Source of the DNA: Woeseiaceae bacterium
Lineage (GTDB): Bacteria; Pseudomonadota; Gammaproteobacteria; Steroidobacterales; Woeseiaceae
Direction: 5' to 3'
Assembly: GCA_028279985.1 (NCBI GenBank)
Contig: JANQMR010000031.1
Location: 1-35,707 of the forward strand
DNA: 35,707 bases
Positions 16,449 through 24,531 of the stretch are shown one piece after another. Within the stretch, counting starts at the first letter, position 1. Each line of letters begins with the position of its first letter. Made by a program: the position numbers and the translations under genes. A model generated the notes under the pieces. It saw only the letters and a list, made by a program, of their open reading frames with translations. It was not told the DNA's origin and did not search any database.

Positions 16449-17649
16449 TATGCGCGCTCTCCAGGTGTTCGGCCAAGGTGTTCAGGAAGCGCGCGCCGTC
16501 GGCGCCGTCGATGACACGATGATCGGACGACAGCGTCACTTTCATGCACCGCTCGGCGACGACTTCGCCGTTTTGGAGCGCCGGCCACTCGACGATCGCG
16601 CCGACGGCCAGGATTGCCGCCTGCGGCGGATTGATAATCGCGGTGAACGACTCGACGCCGAGCGCTCCCAGGCTCGAAACGGTGAAACCGCCGAGCTCGA
16701 GGTCTTCGGACGACAACTGGTTCGCGCGGGCGCGCTCGGCCAGCGCGGTCGAAGCCCGGGTCAACTCCGACAGGTTCATCGAATCGACGTTTCGAAGCAG
16801 CGGCGCGCTCAAGCCCTGTTCGGTATCGACGGCCATGTTGATGTCGATCGCCGGCAGTTGCACGACCTCGCTTTCGACGACGTGACACAGAAACTTGGGG
16901 TGTTCCGCCAGCGCTTTCGCAACGGCCGCGATAATGATCGCATTCAGCGACACGGTGTCCGTTTTGACCGCAAGCGCCGCACGCATGTCGATCGAGCGAG
17001 TCAGGTAGTAGTGTGGGATCTCCTGTTTGGCCGCGACCAGGCGGCGGGCAATCGTCTGCCTGCGGCTCGTCAGCGGCGTCGCCTTAGTGGCGGCCGTCCC
17101 CGGGGCACCGTCGCTTGCCGCGGCAGCCGCCTCGACGTCCTCTTTCGAAATCCGGCCGTTGCGGCCGGTACCCTTCACGGTCGCAAGATCGACACCGAGT
17201 TTTTTGGCCAGGCGCCGGGCAACCGGGCTCACGCGGGTCTCGCCGCTCTCGGTCGCGGCAACACCGTCCGGGATCGCGGCCGGCGGCTCGGGCGCGGCCT
17301 CGGATGCATTCCGCGAACCCGTTTCGTCGTCTTCGATGCCGAAGCTCGCGTCGGCCGGCACGAAATCGCGGACAAACGCGTCGATCTCGTCGTCGCCGGC
17401 ATCGGCCGTTGCGATCACACCCAGCAACTCGCCGACTTTCAGGGTTTCGCCTTCGCCGACCAACTGTCGGCGGACGATACCGCCCACCGGCGCTTCCATC
17501 GTGTTGACGATCTTGTCGGTTTCTATGTCGATGAGTTCGTCACCCTTGCTGACCGTCGCGCCCAGGTCCACCTGCCAGCCGGTGATCGTGCCCTCCTGCA
17601 TTTCGATGCCCCACTTTGGCACCGTGATCGGATACAGGGTCTCAGCCAC
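16444..17649 (-). CDS. 2-oxo-acid dehydrogenase complex E2, dihydrolipoamide acyltransferase
   Basis: This 401-residue E2 transfers an acyl group from E1 to CoA. Domains in order: an N-terminal lipoyl domain with the lipoylated Lys in DIETDKIVNT (about 44); an E1/E3-binding domain at about 135-175 (RVSPVARRLAKKLGVDL, GTGRNGRISKEDV); and the catalytic domain ending with SSDHRVIDGADGARF, which holds the active His. The start is GTG 17649, eight bases inside the E1beta gene, a coupled start; longer versions of the frame lie wholly within E1beta. Operon-mates are E1alpha and E1beta. The subunit style resembles acetoin and pyruvate dehydrogenase complexes. No E3 gene is in the window, so E3 must be encoded elsewhere. 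Confidence 0.93.
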   Translation of the reverse strand: MAETLYPITVPKWGIEMQEGTITGWQVDLGATVSKGDELIDIETDKIVNTMEAPVGGIVRRQLVGEGETLKVGELLGVIATADAGDDEIDAFVRDFVPADASFGIEDDETGSRNASEAAPEPPAAIPDGVAATESGETRVSPVARRLAKKLGVDLATVKGTGRNGRISKEDVEAAAAASDGAPGTAATKATPLTSRRQTIARRLVAAKQEIPHYYLTRSIDMRAALAVKTDTVSLNAIIIAAVAKALAEHPKFLCHVVESEVVQLPAIDINMAVDTEQGLSAPLLRNVDSMNLSELTRASTALAERARANQLSSEDLELGGFTVSSLGALGVESFTAIINPPQAAILAVGAIVEWPALQNGEVVAERCMKVTLSSDHRVIDGADGARFLNTLAEHLESAHK

Positions 17650-18652
17650 GGGCCAGCTCCCGGATCGCGTTTGCGATATCGCCGGGCCCCGGCATGTAAG
17701 CACGCTCGAGCTCGCGCGCGAACGGCACCGGCGCATGCGGTGCGGTGACGAGTTTGATCGGGGCTTTCAAGGCATCGAAGGCTTCGCTCGCAACGATGCC
17801 GGCGATGTCGGATGCGACGCTGCAACGCGGCGGCGACTCGTCCACGACGACCAGCCGGCCGGTGTGCTCCAGCGACTCGAAAATCGTCTCGGTATCGAGC
17901 GGCGACAGCGTGCGCGGGTCGATCAGGTCGCAACTGATGCCCTGCTCTGCCAGACCGTCGATGGCCTTCTCGGCAAACAGGACCATCCGTCCGATGGCGA
18001 CCACGGTACAGTCGTCACCCTCGCGCGGCATCGCGGCTTCGCCGAAGGGCACGAGGTGCTCGCCGTCTGGGACTTCGGCCTTGCGGTTGTAAAGCGCCTT
18101 GTGTTCGAAGAACACGACCGGATCGTCGTCGCGGATCGCGGTTTTCAAGAGGCCCTTGGCGTCGGCCGCGTTGGAAGGGACGACGATCTTCAAGCCGGGC
18201 ACGCCGGTCAGAATCGGATAAATCGTCTGCGAGTGTTGCGCGCCCATGTTCATGCCGGCGCCCATGGCCGTGCGTATGACCAGCGGACAGGTAGACTTGC
18301 CGCCGAACATGTAGCGGAACTTTGCAGCCTGGTTGTAAATCTGGTCCATGCACACGCCGACGAAGTCGGCGAACATGATCTCGGAGATCGGCCGCAAACC
18401 GGCGAGCGCGGCGCCCGCGCCGGCGCCGACGATCGCGGACTCCGAGATCGGCGTGTCGATCACCCGCTGCTCGCCGAACTCGAAAATCAGCCCTTTGCTG
18501 ACGCCGAAGATACCGCCGGACGCATCCCGCTCTCCCGAAGAGCCGCCGGCGCCGCCGGAGACGTCCTCACCGAGGATGATCACGCGCTCGTCGCGGCGCA
18601 TTTCCTCGAACAGCGCGTCGTTCAGGGCCTGGCGGAAGGTGGTTTCTGTCAA
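17642..18652 (-). CDS. 2-oxo-acid/acetoin dehydrogenase E1 beta subunit
   Basis: This 336-residue transketolase-like beta subunit pairs with E1alpha to form the thiamine-diphosphate enzyme. It shows ILGEDVSGG near residue 30 (the Glu that activates thiamine diphosphate), FGEQRVIDTPISESAIVGAGAGAALAG split by a short linker, RTAMGAGMNMGAQHSQ, and VPSNAADAKGLLKTAIRDDDPVVFFEHKALY. The open frame begins with TTG, with AAGG eight bases upstream; no ATG or GTG fits better, so a rare TTG start is likely. The gene is separated from E1alpha by 60 bp containing a small hairpin and overlaps E2 by eight bases. Confidence 0.92.
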   Translation of the reverse strand: MTETTFRQALNDALFEEMRRDERVIILGEDVSGGAGGSSGERDASGGIFGVSKGLIFEFGEQRVIDTPISESAIVGAGAGAALAGLRPISEIMFADFVGVCMDQIYNQAAKFRYMFGGKSTCPLVIRTAMGAGMNMGAQHSQTIYPILTGVPGLKIVVPSNAADAKGLLKTAIRDDDPVVFFEHKALYNRKAEVPDGEHLVPFGEAAMPREGDDCTVVAIGRMVLFAEKAIDGLAEQGISCDLIDPRTLSPLDTETIFESLEHTGRLVVVDESPPRCSVASDIAGIVASEAFDALKAPIKLVTAPHAPVPFARELERAYMPGPGDIANAIRELARG

Positions 18653-18689
18653 GTTTCCAACCTTTGGTAGCTTAAGGACATAACAATGA

Positions 18690-18709
18690 TTAACGAATGT
18701 AGCCGTTAA
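18690..18709. other. Small inverted repeat in the E1alpha-E1beta gap
   Basis: TTAACG (18690-18695) and CGTTAA (18704-18709) flank an 8-base loop in the only sizeable gap (60 bp) of this operon. No T-run follows. It could be an mRNA processing or stability element that sets E1alpha against E1beta levels, or chance. Confidence 0.3.
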
Positions 18710-18712
18710 CCT

Positions 18713-19684
18713 TCAGTAACTGACGTACACATCAGTAGTCAGCGAACTCGCGTCCGGCGGCGGCGACGCCTGCGCCTGCCCGACTGCATCGTCGATCAGC
18801 GCGAGCACTTCGGCATCCACGGCCTCGAGCTCGCCCGTCTCGAGCCAGCCTTCGGCCGTCACGTGCGCAACGAAGTTCTTCAGGCAATCGCGCTCGGCGC
18901 GGTGACGCTCGACCTCGTCCTTCGCCCGATAGTTTTGCGGATCGCCCTCGAAGTGGCCGAAGAAACGGGTCGTCGTGCACTCCAGCGCGCTCGGCCCCTC
19001 GCCTTTTCGGGCTCGTTCGACGGCACGGGCCATGCCCTCGTACACGGCGAAAAAGTCGTCGCCGTCCACCCGCTCGGCAGCCATGCCGAAACCCGCGCTG
19101 CGGCTGGCGATGTCCTTGCTGCCGACGGCGTACGAGACGCCGGTATGTTCGCTGTAGCCGTTGTCTTCGAAGACGAAAACCGTCGGCAACCGCAGTACGA
19201 CCGCGAGGTTCATCGCTTCGAACACCGTGCCCTGGTTACAACTGCCGTCGCCGCCGAAGGACACCGTCACCTTGCCTTCGCCCGCGTTCCGCGTCGCGAT
19301 CGCCGCGCCGACGGCAATCGGCGGCCCGCCGCCGACGATGGCGTTGGCGCCGAGCATTCCCTTGTCGAAATCGGCGATGTGCATCGAGCCGCCCTTGCCT
19401 TTGCAAAGCCCGTCGGCACGCCCGAAGATCTCCTTCATCATGCCGATTACGTCGCAGCCCTTGGCAATGCAGTGCCCGTGCCCGCGGTGGGTGCTGACGA
19501 TGTAGTCGTCGTCGGCAAGATGCTCGCACACGCCGACGGCAACCGCTTCCTGCCCGGAATACAGGTGCGTGAACCCGGCGATCTGGCCTTTCTGGATTTC
19601 GAGATGCAGGCGCTCCTCGAATTCGCGGATGGTTTTCATGCGCCGGTAGGCTTTGAGCAGCGCGTCGGCTTCCCAGTCAGTCAC
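18713..19684 (-). CDS. 2-oxo-acid/acetoin dehydrogenase E1 alpha subunit
   Basis: This 323-residue E1alpha binds thiamine diphosphate and decarboxylates a 2-oxo acid or cleaves an acetoin-like ketol. The thiamine motif is complete: GGDGSCNQG at 144-152 to EDNGYS at 173-178. Other family segments are YSGQEAVAVGVCEHL, STHRGHGHCIAKG and GKGGSMHIADFDKGMLGANAIVGGG. Its length matches acetoin dehydrogenase alpha better than long mitochondrial-type E1alpha. The GTG start has AGGGGA upstream that overlaps the stop of the Rieske gene nine bases before, showing operon structure. A Rieske oxygenase and a quinoprotein in the same operon suggest it works in a catabolic path rather than central metabolism (inference). 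Confidence 0.92.
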   Translation of the reverse strand: MTDWEADALLKAYRRMKTIREFEERLHLEIQKGQIAGFTHLYSGQEAVAVGVCEHLADDDYIVSTHRGHGHCIAKGCDVIGMMKEIFGRADGLCKGKGGSMHIADFDKGMLGANAIVGGGPPIAVGAAIATRNAGEGKVTVSFGGDGSCNQGTVFEAMNLAVVLRLPTVFVFEDNGYSEHTGVSYAVGSKDIASRSAGFGMAAERVDGDDFFAVYEGMARAVERARKGEGPSALECTTTRFFGHFEGDPQNYRAKDEVERHRAERDCLKNFVAHVTAEGWLETGELEAVDAEVLALIDDAVGQAQASPPPDASSLTTDVYVSY

Positions 19685-19693
19685 GATGTTCCC

Positions 19694-21004
19694 CTAAAGG
19701 GCGCCCTCGGGTTTATCGCCCGGGCCGTAGATATAGTCGTCGATGGTCTTGTGAAAGTGGCGGATCCGAAGCTCCTGGTTCCCCAGCCACAAGCCGCGAA
19801 AGCCGCGCGAATTCATGCCGGCCTGGACGCCGGGCAGGTTTTCGGCGTCCTGGTCGAGTACCAGGCCGATACTTCTTTCGCCGTGTTTGAACTGCTTGTG
19901 TTCGGGCCTCTCGGGCCACGCTTCCCCATCCGGCACCAGCTCGAAAGTCCAGATGTCGAAGTACATCTTGTTCGGGTCGCTGGCATGCGGCCGCTGGCGG
20001 AACAGCCAGTAATCGTCGGCATGCACATTCAGGGTATTGTTCGGGAAGATCATGTAGTGATAGTCGTCGGTCAACTGCTGGTCGTTGAGCGTCGAATAGT
20101 CACGTCCCTGTTCGGCGCCATGTTCGCGCTTGTAACGCTGTACATCCTCGCGGATCTCGCTGACGCGACCGTCGTAGTCCGCCGGGTCCATGCCGGCCTG
20201 TTTCATCACCAGCTTGATCCCCTCGGGAATCGACGGCGGCACGCGAACGCGCGGACTGAGCGTTGCGAACTCGAGCAGGTAACGGTTGTGTTTGTCGTAA
20301 CAGTCGATCTGCAGGTTCAGATCGTCGAGGTGCCACAACAACTGCGGGTGAATACCCTGCACGTGATAGGACTCGTTGAACGCGTCCACCGAGGTTTTCC
20401 AGTTGCAGTCCCACTCCACCGTGATGTCGCGGGTCATCGCCATGTTCGGCATATTGTAGGGGTCGAGGTGTTCGGGAATGACGTTCAGGAAATCGAGCAA
20501 CGGCTCGACGTCGGGATTGAGGCTGTACCAGACGAAACCGCCCCAGCTATCGCAGGGTATCTCCGCCAGGCCCGAACACGGCCCGCCCTGCGGGAAGGTG
20601 TCGAGATCCGGGATACGCTCGAAGGAGCCGTCCAGCTTGTACTCCCAATGGTGATAGGCGCATTGAAAGGTCTTCGCGCTGCCGAGCCCGGTCGGGCGCA
20701 GGCGATTGCCGCGATGCTGGCAGACGTTGTAGAAGGCTCGTATCCCGCCGTCCGGCTGCCGGACGATCAGGATGGACTCGGGACCGATCTCGGTCACGCA
20801 ATAGTCGCCGGGTTCCGCAAGATCCCGTTCCAGGCAGCCGACCAGCCATACCCGGGTCCACATGCGTTCCCATTCGAGCCGCATGAACCCGGCGTCGGTA
20901 TAACGTTCCTTGGCAATGATTTCCGTGCCGAGATCGGGATCGGGCGCCTTGTCGAGCGGCGTGCCGCGAATCTCCGCGGTTTCATGTTCGGGCTGCTTGC
21001 TCAT
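19694..21004 (-). CDS. Rieske non-heme iron oxygenase, large subunit (Rieske 1)
   Basis: This 436-residue oxygenase has a Rieske [2Fe-2S] domain with Cys95-x-His97 and Cys115-x2-His118 (CQHRG and CAYHHW). The catalytic domain carries the mononuclear iron motif DAFNESYHVQGIHP (Asp207, His214, His219). Such enzymes hydroxylate rings or unactivated carbons, or remove methyl groups, using O2 and electrons from a ferredoxin. A [2Fe-2S] ferredoxin gene lies divergently nearby (22639). The ATG overlaps the stop of the ThuA-like gene (ATGA), and E1alpha follows after nine bases. No small (beta) subunit is present. The substrate is unknown. Confidence 0.93.
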   Translation of the reverse strand: MSKQPEHETAEIRGTPLDKAPDPDLGTEIIAKERYTDAGFMRLEWERMWTRVWLVGCLERDLAEPGDYCVTEIGPESILIVRQPDGGIRAFYNVCQHRGNRLRPTGLGSAKTFQCAYHHWEYKLDGSFERIPDLDTFPQGGPCSGLAEIPCDSWGGFVWYSLNPDVEPLLDFLNVIPEHLDPYNMPNMAMTRDITVEWDCNWKTSVDAFNESYHVQGIHPQLLWHLDDLNLQIDCYDKHNRYLLEFATLSPRVRVPPSIPEGIKLVMKQAGMDPADYDGRVSEIREDVQRYKREHGAEQGRDYSTLNDQQLTDDYHYMIFPNNTLNVHADDYWLFRQRPHASDPNKMYFDIWTFELVPDGEAWPERPEHKQFKHGERSIGLVLDQDAENLPGVQAGMNSRGFRGLWLGNQELRIRHFHKTIDDYIYGPGDKPEGAL

Positions 21005-21753
21005 GCCGCCCGCCTCGCAGGCTCGTCCACCGCCCAGTGGATGCCGCGTCTAAGGAGTTCGTAGAAGGCAGGTTGTTCCCAGCTTCCGCGCTCGACCTCG
21101 GGATACTCGTCCATCAGCGGCAACATGTCGTAAGGCCCGCGGGCATGGCCGAGGTTCAGATACAGGACTTTGCCTTTGCCCCAATCCCGCAAGTACATAA
21201 CCGGCACGCGGCCGTTGTCTCGCCAATCGTCTTTCTCGAAACCCTCCGCCATGCCGCTGTAATGCGTCTCGAGCAGGCATTCGTGTTCGCCGAAGAAACG
21301 GCACAGGTAAATCTCGTCGTCGACCTGGAACGGTTCGATGCCGTCCACCAGCGGATGTGACTTGGAACGTTCGACCGTGAATGACTGTATCGGCGGATGT
21401 GCGACGAACTGACTGCCCAGCATCTCCATGAGTCGCCGCGCATCGTCGGCTGCGGTCCAGCCCTTGCCCTTCACATACTCGAGCCGCGAGTTCGTCCCGT
21501 GCAGGGCAAACCAACGTTTTCCCCGATCGAGGAAATCGGCCAGCGCGTCCTGTCCCGCATCGTCCGGAAGCACTTCGCAGGTATAGGTTAGCAGCGCGTC
21601 GGCGCGGCGAATGGCATCGGTATCCGCGTAGCTTTCCCGCACGCGCACGCGATGATGCGGCGCTTCCGCAAGCAGCTTCAGGAGTTCCAGGCGGGCGAAG
21701 TCGATGTCGTGATACTTGCCGCCACAGATCAGGAGGATATCGCGCCGCGCCAT
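21001..21753 (-). CDS. ThuA-like domain protein
   Basis: This 250-residue protein has the ThuA/glutamine-amidotransferase-like fold: ILLICGGKYHDID at the start, DALLTYTCEVLPDDAGQDALADFLDRGKRWFALHGT, and near the end GKVLYLNLGHARGPYD. ThuA-family proteins occur in sugar and trehalose utilisation loci, and some act in oxidised-sugar catabolism, but the reaction is usually undefined. The ATG at 21753 follows SDR1 by eight bases; a GTG codon directly before it is an alternative. It overlaps Rieske 1 by four bases. Its position between an SDR and a Rieske oxygenase suggests it acts on an oxidised intermediate (inference). Confidence 0.85.
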   Translation of the reverse strand: MARRDILLICGGKYHDIDFARLELLKLLAEAPHHRVRVRESYADTDAIRRADALLTYTCEVLPDDAGQDALADFLDRGKRWFALHGTNSRLEYVKGKGWTAADDARRLMEMLGSQFVAHPPIQSFTVERSKSHPLVDGIEPFQVDDEIYLCRFFGEHECLLETHYSGMAEGFEKDDWRDNGRVPVMYLRDWGKGKVLYLNLGHARGPYDMLPLMDEYPEVERGSWEQPAFYELLRRGIHWAVDEPARRAA

Positions 21754-21761
21754 CACGTGAC

Positions 21762-22514
21762 TTACAACTGCACCCGCTTGGTGTAACCGTTGTCGGCAAT
21801 CAGGTTGGTGCCGGTGACCAGGCTTGCCGCCGGGCTCGCGAGAAAGGTGACGACGTTTGCCACTTCTTCGGGGGTGCCCATTGCACCGCCGGGGATCTTG
21901 CGGACGGTGCTCTCGTAGAACTTGGGCATCGTGCCCTTGATCATCTCCCAGGCGCCGCCTTCGAAGTAGATCGGGCCCGGCGAGACCGTATTGACCCGTA
22001 CGCCTTCGCCGCGGACGAATTGCGAAAGCTGGCTGGAATAGTTGACCAATGCCGCTTTCATGGCGTTGTAAGCCATCGGACCGCCGAAATACTCGACGGC
22101 GTTGGTGGAACCGATGATGACGATCGCGCCGTTGCCGGATTCCTTGAGCGCGGGTAGCAGCGCCTCGCAGCCGCGCACCGTGTGTAACACGTCGAGCTCG
22201 AAACAGCGCCACCAGTTCTTCTCGGAGTCCATGCCGCCGCCGCCCGAGACGTTGGCGACGAAGATGTCCACGCCGCCCATTTCCTCGGCGGTTTTTTCCA
22301 GCCAGGCTTTGTATTCGTCGGCATCGCGAACGTTGACGGCGCCGCCGGTCGTCGACCCGCCGAGCTGCTCCACCGCTTCTGTGACCGCGTCCGCGTCGCG
22401 GGCGCAGATCGCAACCCGCGCGCCCTCCGCGGTCAGCCTTTCGGCAATTGCCCTGCCGATGCCGCGAGTGGCGCCGGTGACGATCGCACGCTTATCCTTC
22501 AACCCCAGGTCCAT
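21762..22514 (-). CDS. Short-chain dehydrogenase/reductase (SDR1)
   Basis: This 250-residue classical SDR has the NAD(P) motif TGATRGIG (13-20) and the catalytic set Ser136, Tyr149 and Lys153 (GSTN and YNAMK). The usual NNAG is replaced by ANVSGG. The C-terminus PEEVANVVTFLASPAASLVTGTN split over family motifs is typical. ATG 22514 was chosen over 22556 because homology begins at MDLGLKDKRAIVTG. It is the first gene of the long leftward operon that runs to 14517. Its promoter (TATACT at 22543-22548) lies 20 bp from the perfect operator palindrome. It probably oxidises an alcohol made by the Rieske enzyme, or reduces a ketone (inference). Confidence 0.92.
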   Translation of the reverse strand: MDLGLKDKRAIVTGATRGIGRAIAERLTAEGARVAICARDADAVTEAVEQLGGSTTGGAVNVRDADEYKAWLEKTAEEMGGVDIFVANVSGGGGMDSEKNWWRCFELDVLHTVRGCEALLPALKESGNGAIVIIGSTNAVEYFGGPMAYNAMKAALVNYSSQLSQFVRGEGVRVNTVSPGPIYFEGGAWEMIKGTMPKFYESTVRKIPGGAMGTPEEVANVVTFLASPAASLVTGTNLIADNGYTKRVQL

Positions 22515-22542
22515 GCCCGACTCCCTCGATATCGAGGGGTCG

Positions 22543-22586
22543 AGTATACGTCGCACCCGCGATAAAAGAAACAGTCATGACTGTTT
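22543..22586. promoter_or_regulatory. Divergent promoter with perfect 18-bp operator A (SDR1 operon / ferredoxin)
   Basis: AAACAGTC-AT-GACTGTTT at 22569-22586 is a perfect palindrome. For the leftward operon, TTTCTT (22571-22566) and TATACT (22548-22543) are 17 bp apart, so the operator covers the -35 box. For the ferredoxin a TATAGT lies at 22598-22603, again close to the operator. It is the best copy of the seven-site family and suits a TetR-type repressor dimer. Confidence 0.7.
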
Positions 22587-22638
22587 GTTTTTGGTGTTAT
22601 AGTGCCGCCGTCGAAAACGGCAAAACCGGGAGCAATTG

Positions 22639-22950
22639 ATGAAAATCCGGGTCACCGATCGGGACGGCACAAGCCATGCAGTCGAAGGGCAGGCAGGCCT
22701 GAAACTGATGGAAGTGCTGCGCGAGCTCGACTACGGGGTCGAGGCGCTCTGCGGGGGCATGTGTTCCTGCGCCACCTGCCATGTCTACGTCGATACCGAT
22801 TGGATCGACGGGTTGGCGCCGCCGGAAGACGACGAGGACGACCTGCTCGACTCGCTGGAGGGACGCCATACGAACTCGCGGCTGAGCTGCCAGATCCTGC
22901 TCGGCGAAGAGCATGACGGATTGACGGTGACCATCGCTCCAGAGGAGTAG
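22639..22950 (+). CDS. [2Fe-2S] ferredoxin, adrenodoxin/plant type
   Basis: This 103-residue electron carrier has cluster ligands Cys38, Cys44, Cys47 and a distant Cys84 (CGGMCSCATCH and SRLSC), the C-x5-C-x2-C...C pattern of vertebrate/bacterial-type 2Fe-2S ferredoxins. Cys42 is extra. Acidic stretches PPEDDEDD and EEHDG suit docking to partner oxidoreductases. ATG 22639 has GGGAG upstream; a TTG directly before it is unlikely. It shares operator A with the SDR1-Rieske 1 operon and is the only ferredoxin seen, so it probably feeds electrons to one or more of the three Rieske oxygenases. No reductase gene is present. Confidence 0.93.
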   Translation: MKIRVTDRDGTSHAVEGQAGLKLMEVLRELDYGVEALCGGMCSCATCHVYVDTDWIDGLAPPEDDEDDLLDSLEGRHTNSRLSCQILLGEEHDGLTVTIAPEE

Positions 22951-22974
22951 GCAGGCCGCCTTACTGCACCGGCG

Positions 22975-23739
22975 TTACTGTATCGACAGGGCGTTGTCGA
23001 TCACGAACTCGGCACCGTTGACGAAACGCGACTCGTCGCTTGCCAGGTAGACGATCATGTTGGCCACATCCTCCGGGCGGCCGATACCGATCGGGTCGTC
23101 CTTCGACTCCGGATCCGGCACCGGCATGCCGAGTTCCTTGTTGACCGCGTGCACCATGGGGGTTTCGATGGCGCCCGGATGTACCGAGTTGACGCGGATG
23201 TTGTCGCCGTTCATCTGGCAGCTCACGGCGAGCGACTTGGTCATCGCGCGCACCGCGCCTTTCGCGGCCGTATAGGCGAAAAACACCGGATAACCGAGAT
23301 GTGAGGCGACCGACGACATATTGACGATCGAGCCGCCGCCGCGCTTGCGCATCGCGGGGATCACGGTTTTGCATCCCAGGAAAACGCCTTCGTTCATCAC
23401 GGCATTTTGCAGCCGGAAATCCTCGAGCGTGGTTTGTTCGGGGGTTGCAACAATGACGATGCCGGCATTGTTGACGAGTACGTCGATGCCGCCGAACTCC
23501 CGTTCGACCTCGGCGACAATCTCCTGCCAACGCTGTTCGCTGGTCACGTCCTGGTGTTTGAAAACGACCGTGGCGCCGGTGGCGACCGCAACCGTCTCGG
23601 CGACCGCCTCGCCGGCCTCGTCGATATCGGTGATGACGACGGTGGCGCCTTCGCGCGCCAGCGCCTCGGCATCCGCCTTGCCGAGCCCCTTCGAGCCCCC
23701 GGTGACGATCGCGACTTTGCCTTCAACCCTGCCGGCCAT
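22975..23739 (-). CDS. Short-chain dehydrogenase/reductase (SDR2)
   Basis: This 254-residue classical SDR has TGGSKGLG (13-20), Asp38 in ITDID favouring NAD over NADP, NNAG (90-93), Ser142/143 and Tyr156-x3-Lys160 (YTAAK). GGGGAG lies seven bases before the ATG. It is monocistronic, transcribed away from tetR with the two tandem operators between them, and convergent with the ferredoxin gene (24-bp gap). Its -35 box overlaps the operators, so it should respond directly to TetR. It is similar to steroid and cyclic-alcohol dehydrogenases of the family, but the substrate cannot be fixed. Confidence 0.92.
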   Translation of the reverse strand: MAGRVEGKVAIVTGGSKGLGKADAEALAREGATVVITDIDEAGEAVAETVAVATGATVVFKHQDVTSEQRWQEIVAEVEREFGGIDVLVNNAGIVIVATPEQTTLEDFRLQNAVMNEGVFLGCKTVIPAMRKRGGGSIVNMSSVASHLGYPVFFAYTAAKGAVRAMTKSLAVSCQMNGDNIRVNSVHPGAIETPMVHAVNKELGMPVPDPESKDDPIGIGRPEDVANMIVYLASDESRFVNGAEFVIDNALSIQ

Positions 23740-23773
23740 TTACACTCCCCGAAGCCCTTGCCGAGAGCGCCGG

Positions 23774-23818
23774 ATGCTAACAATCACACTTGACTGTTTC
23801 AATCATGCGTGATTGTTT
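23774..23818. promoter_or_regulatory. Tandem operators B1 and B2 with the SDR2 promoter
   Basis: B1 (23782-23799, AATCACAC-TT-GACTGTTT) and B2 (23801-23818, AATCATGC-GT-GATTGTTT) lie side by side with 19-bp centre spacing. A leftward promoter TTGAAA (23802-23797) with a 17-bp spacer and TAGCAT (23779-23774) is buried in them. A rightward -35-like TTGTTT lies in B2. This is the usual layout for TetR autoregulation plus control of the divergent gene. Confidence 0.65.
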
Positions 23819-23860
23819 TTTGTCCCGAATCGGTTACCCTGTCGGCTTTTAGCCGCCATC

Positions 23861-23884
23861 GGCAGCTAATGGGGCGGCTAATGG
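23861..23884. repeat. 12-bp tandem duplication over the tetR start
   Basis: GGCAGCTAATGG (23861-23872) is followed by GGCGGCTAATGG (23873-23884), creating two in-frame ATG codons at 23869 and 23881. Only the second has a ribosome-site-like GGGGCGG in front, itself made by the duplication. Confidence 0.8.
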
Positions 23885-24531
23885 GCAGGAGCGTGGCGAG
23901 AAGCAGCAGCAAACCGAGCGGCCCCGGCGAGCAGGGCTGGCAGGCGCAAAAAAGCGCCGCAACCCGCGAACAGATTCTCAGCGCCGCCGTGCGCTGCATC
24001 GTGGATCTGGGTTACTCGCGCACGACGACGATGAGAATCGCCGAGCACGCCGGATTGTCGCGCGGCGCGACCCTGCATCACTTCCCGTCGAAACTCGACA
24101 TCATCCGCGCCGCGGTGGATTATCTGCACGAACGCCGCCTGCGCGCCTTCCGCAAGTCGGTGCAGTCGATACCCGAGGGCGCCGACCGGATCAAGGCGGC
24201 GACGGATGCCTATTGGGCCCATGCAACCCACCCGATTTTCGTCGCCTTTTTCGAGCTCTCGGTTGCCGCCCGCACCGACAAGGAGTTACGCAAGATCCTC
24301 CAACCCGCGCAAAAGGCTTTCGACGAAGAGTGGTACGAAGTCGCGAAGGAGGTATTCCCCGAATGGCAGTCGGACCCCGAAGCCTTCGATCTGGCCTTGA
24401 GCCTGGTGCAACACCTGATGGAAGGGATTGCCGTCAGTTCGATGACCCATCCACGTTCCGATACTCACGAGAAGTTGCACCAGTACCTCGAAGACAAGCT
24501 GCGGGAGCTGGCGCCGAAGGAGATCCGGTAG
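23881..24531 (+). CDS. TetR family transcriptional regulator
   Basis: This 216-residue regulator has an N-terminal helix-turn-helix (REQILSAAVRCIVDLGYSRTTTMRIAEHAGLSRGATLHHFPSK, seen in pieces at about 30-71) and an all-helical ligand domain. ATG 23881 has GGGGCGG five bases upstream; ATG 23869 and a GTG at 23809 inside the operator are alternatives. It sits near the middle of the 12-35 kb catabolic region and diverges from SDR2 with two operator copies between them. As the only regulator in that region it is the natural owner of the seven 18-bp dyads. It would repress until an intermediate, perhaps an acyl-CoA, binds (inference). Confidence 0.92.
   Translation: MGRSVARSSSKPSGPGEQGWQAQKSAATREQILSAAVRCIVDLGYSRTTTMRIAEHAGLSRGATLHHFPSKLDIIRAAVDYLHERRLRAFRKSVQSIPEGADRIKAATDAYWAHATHPIFVAFFELSVAARTDKELRKILQPAQKAFDEEWYEVAKEVFPEWQSDPEAFDLALSLVQHLMEGIAVSSMTHPRSDTHEKLHQYLEDKLRELAPKEIR

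Noticed and set aside
18863..21064. A 733-codon plus-strand open frame over E1alpha and Rieske 1
   Set aside because: It is a GC-rich antisense shadow of two genes with clear catalytic motifs on the other strand.
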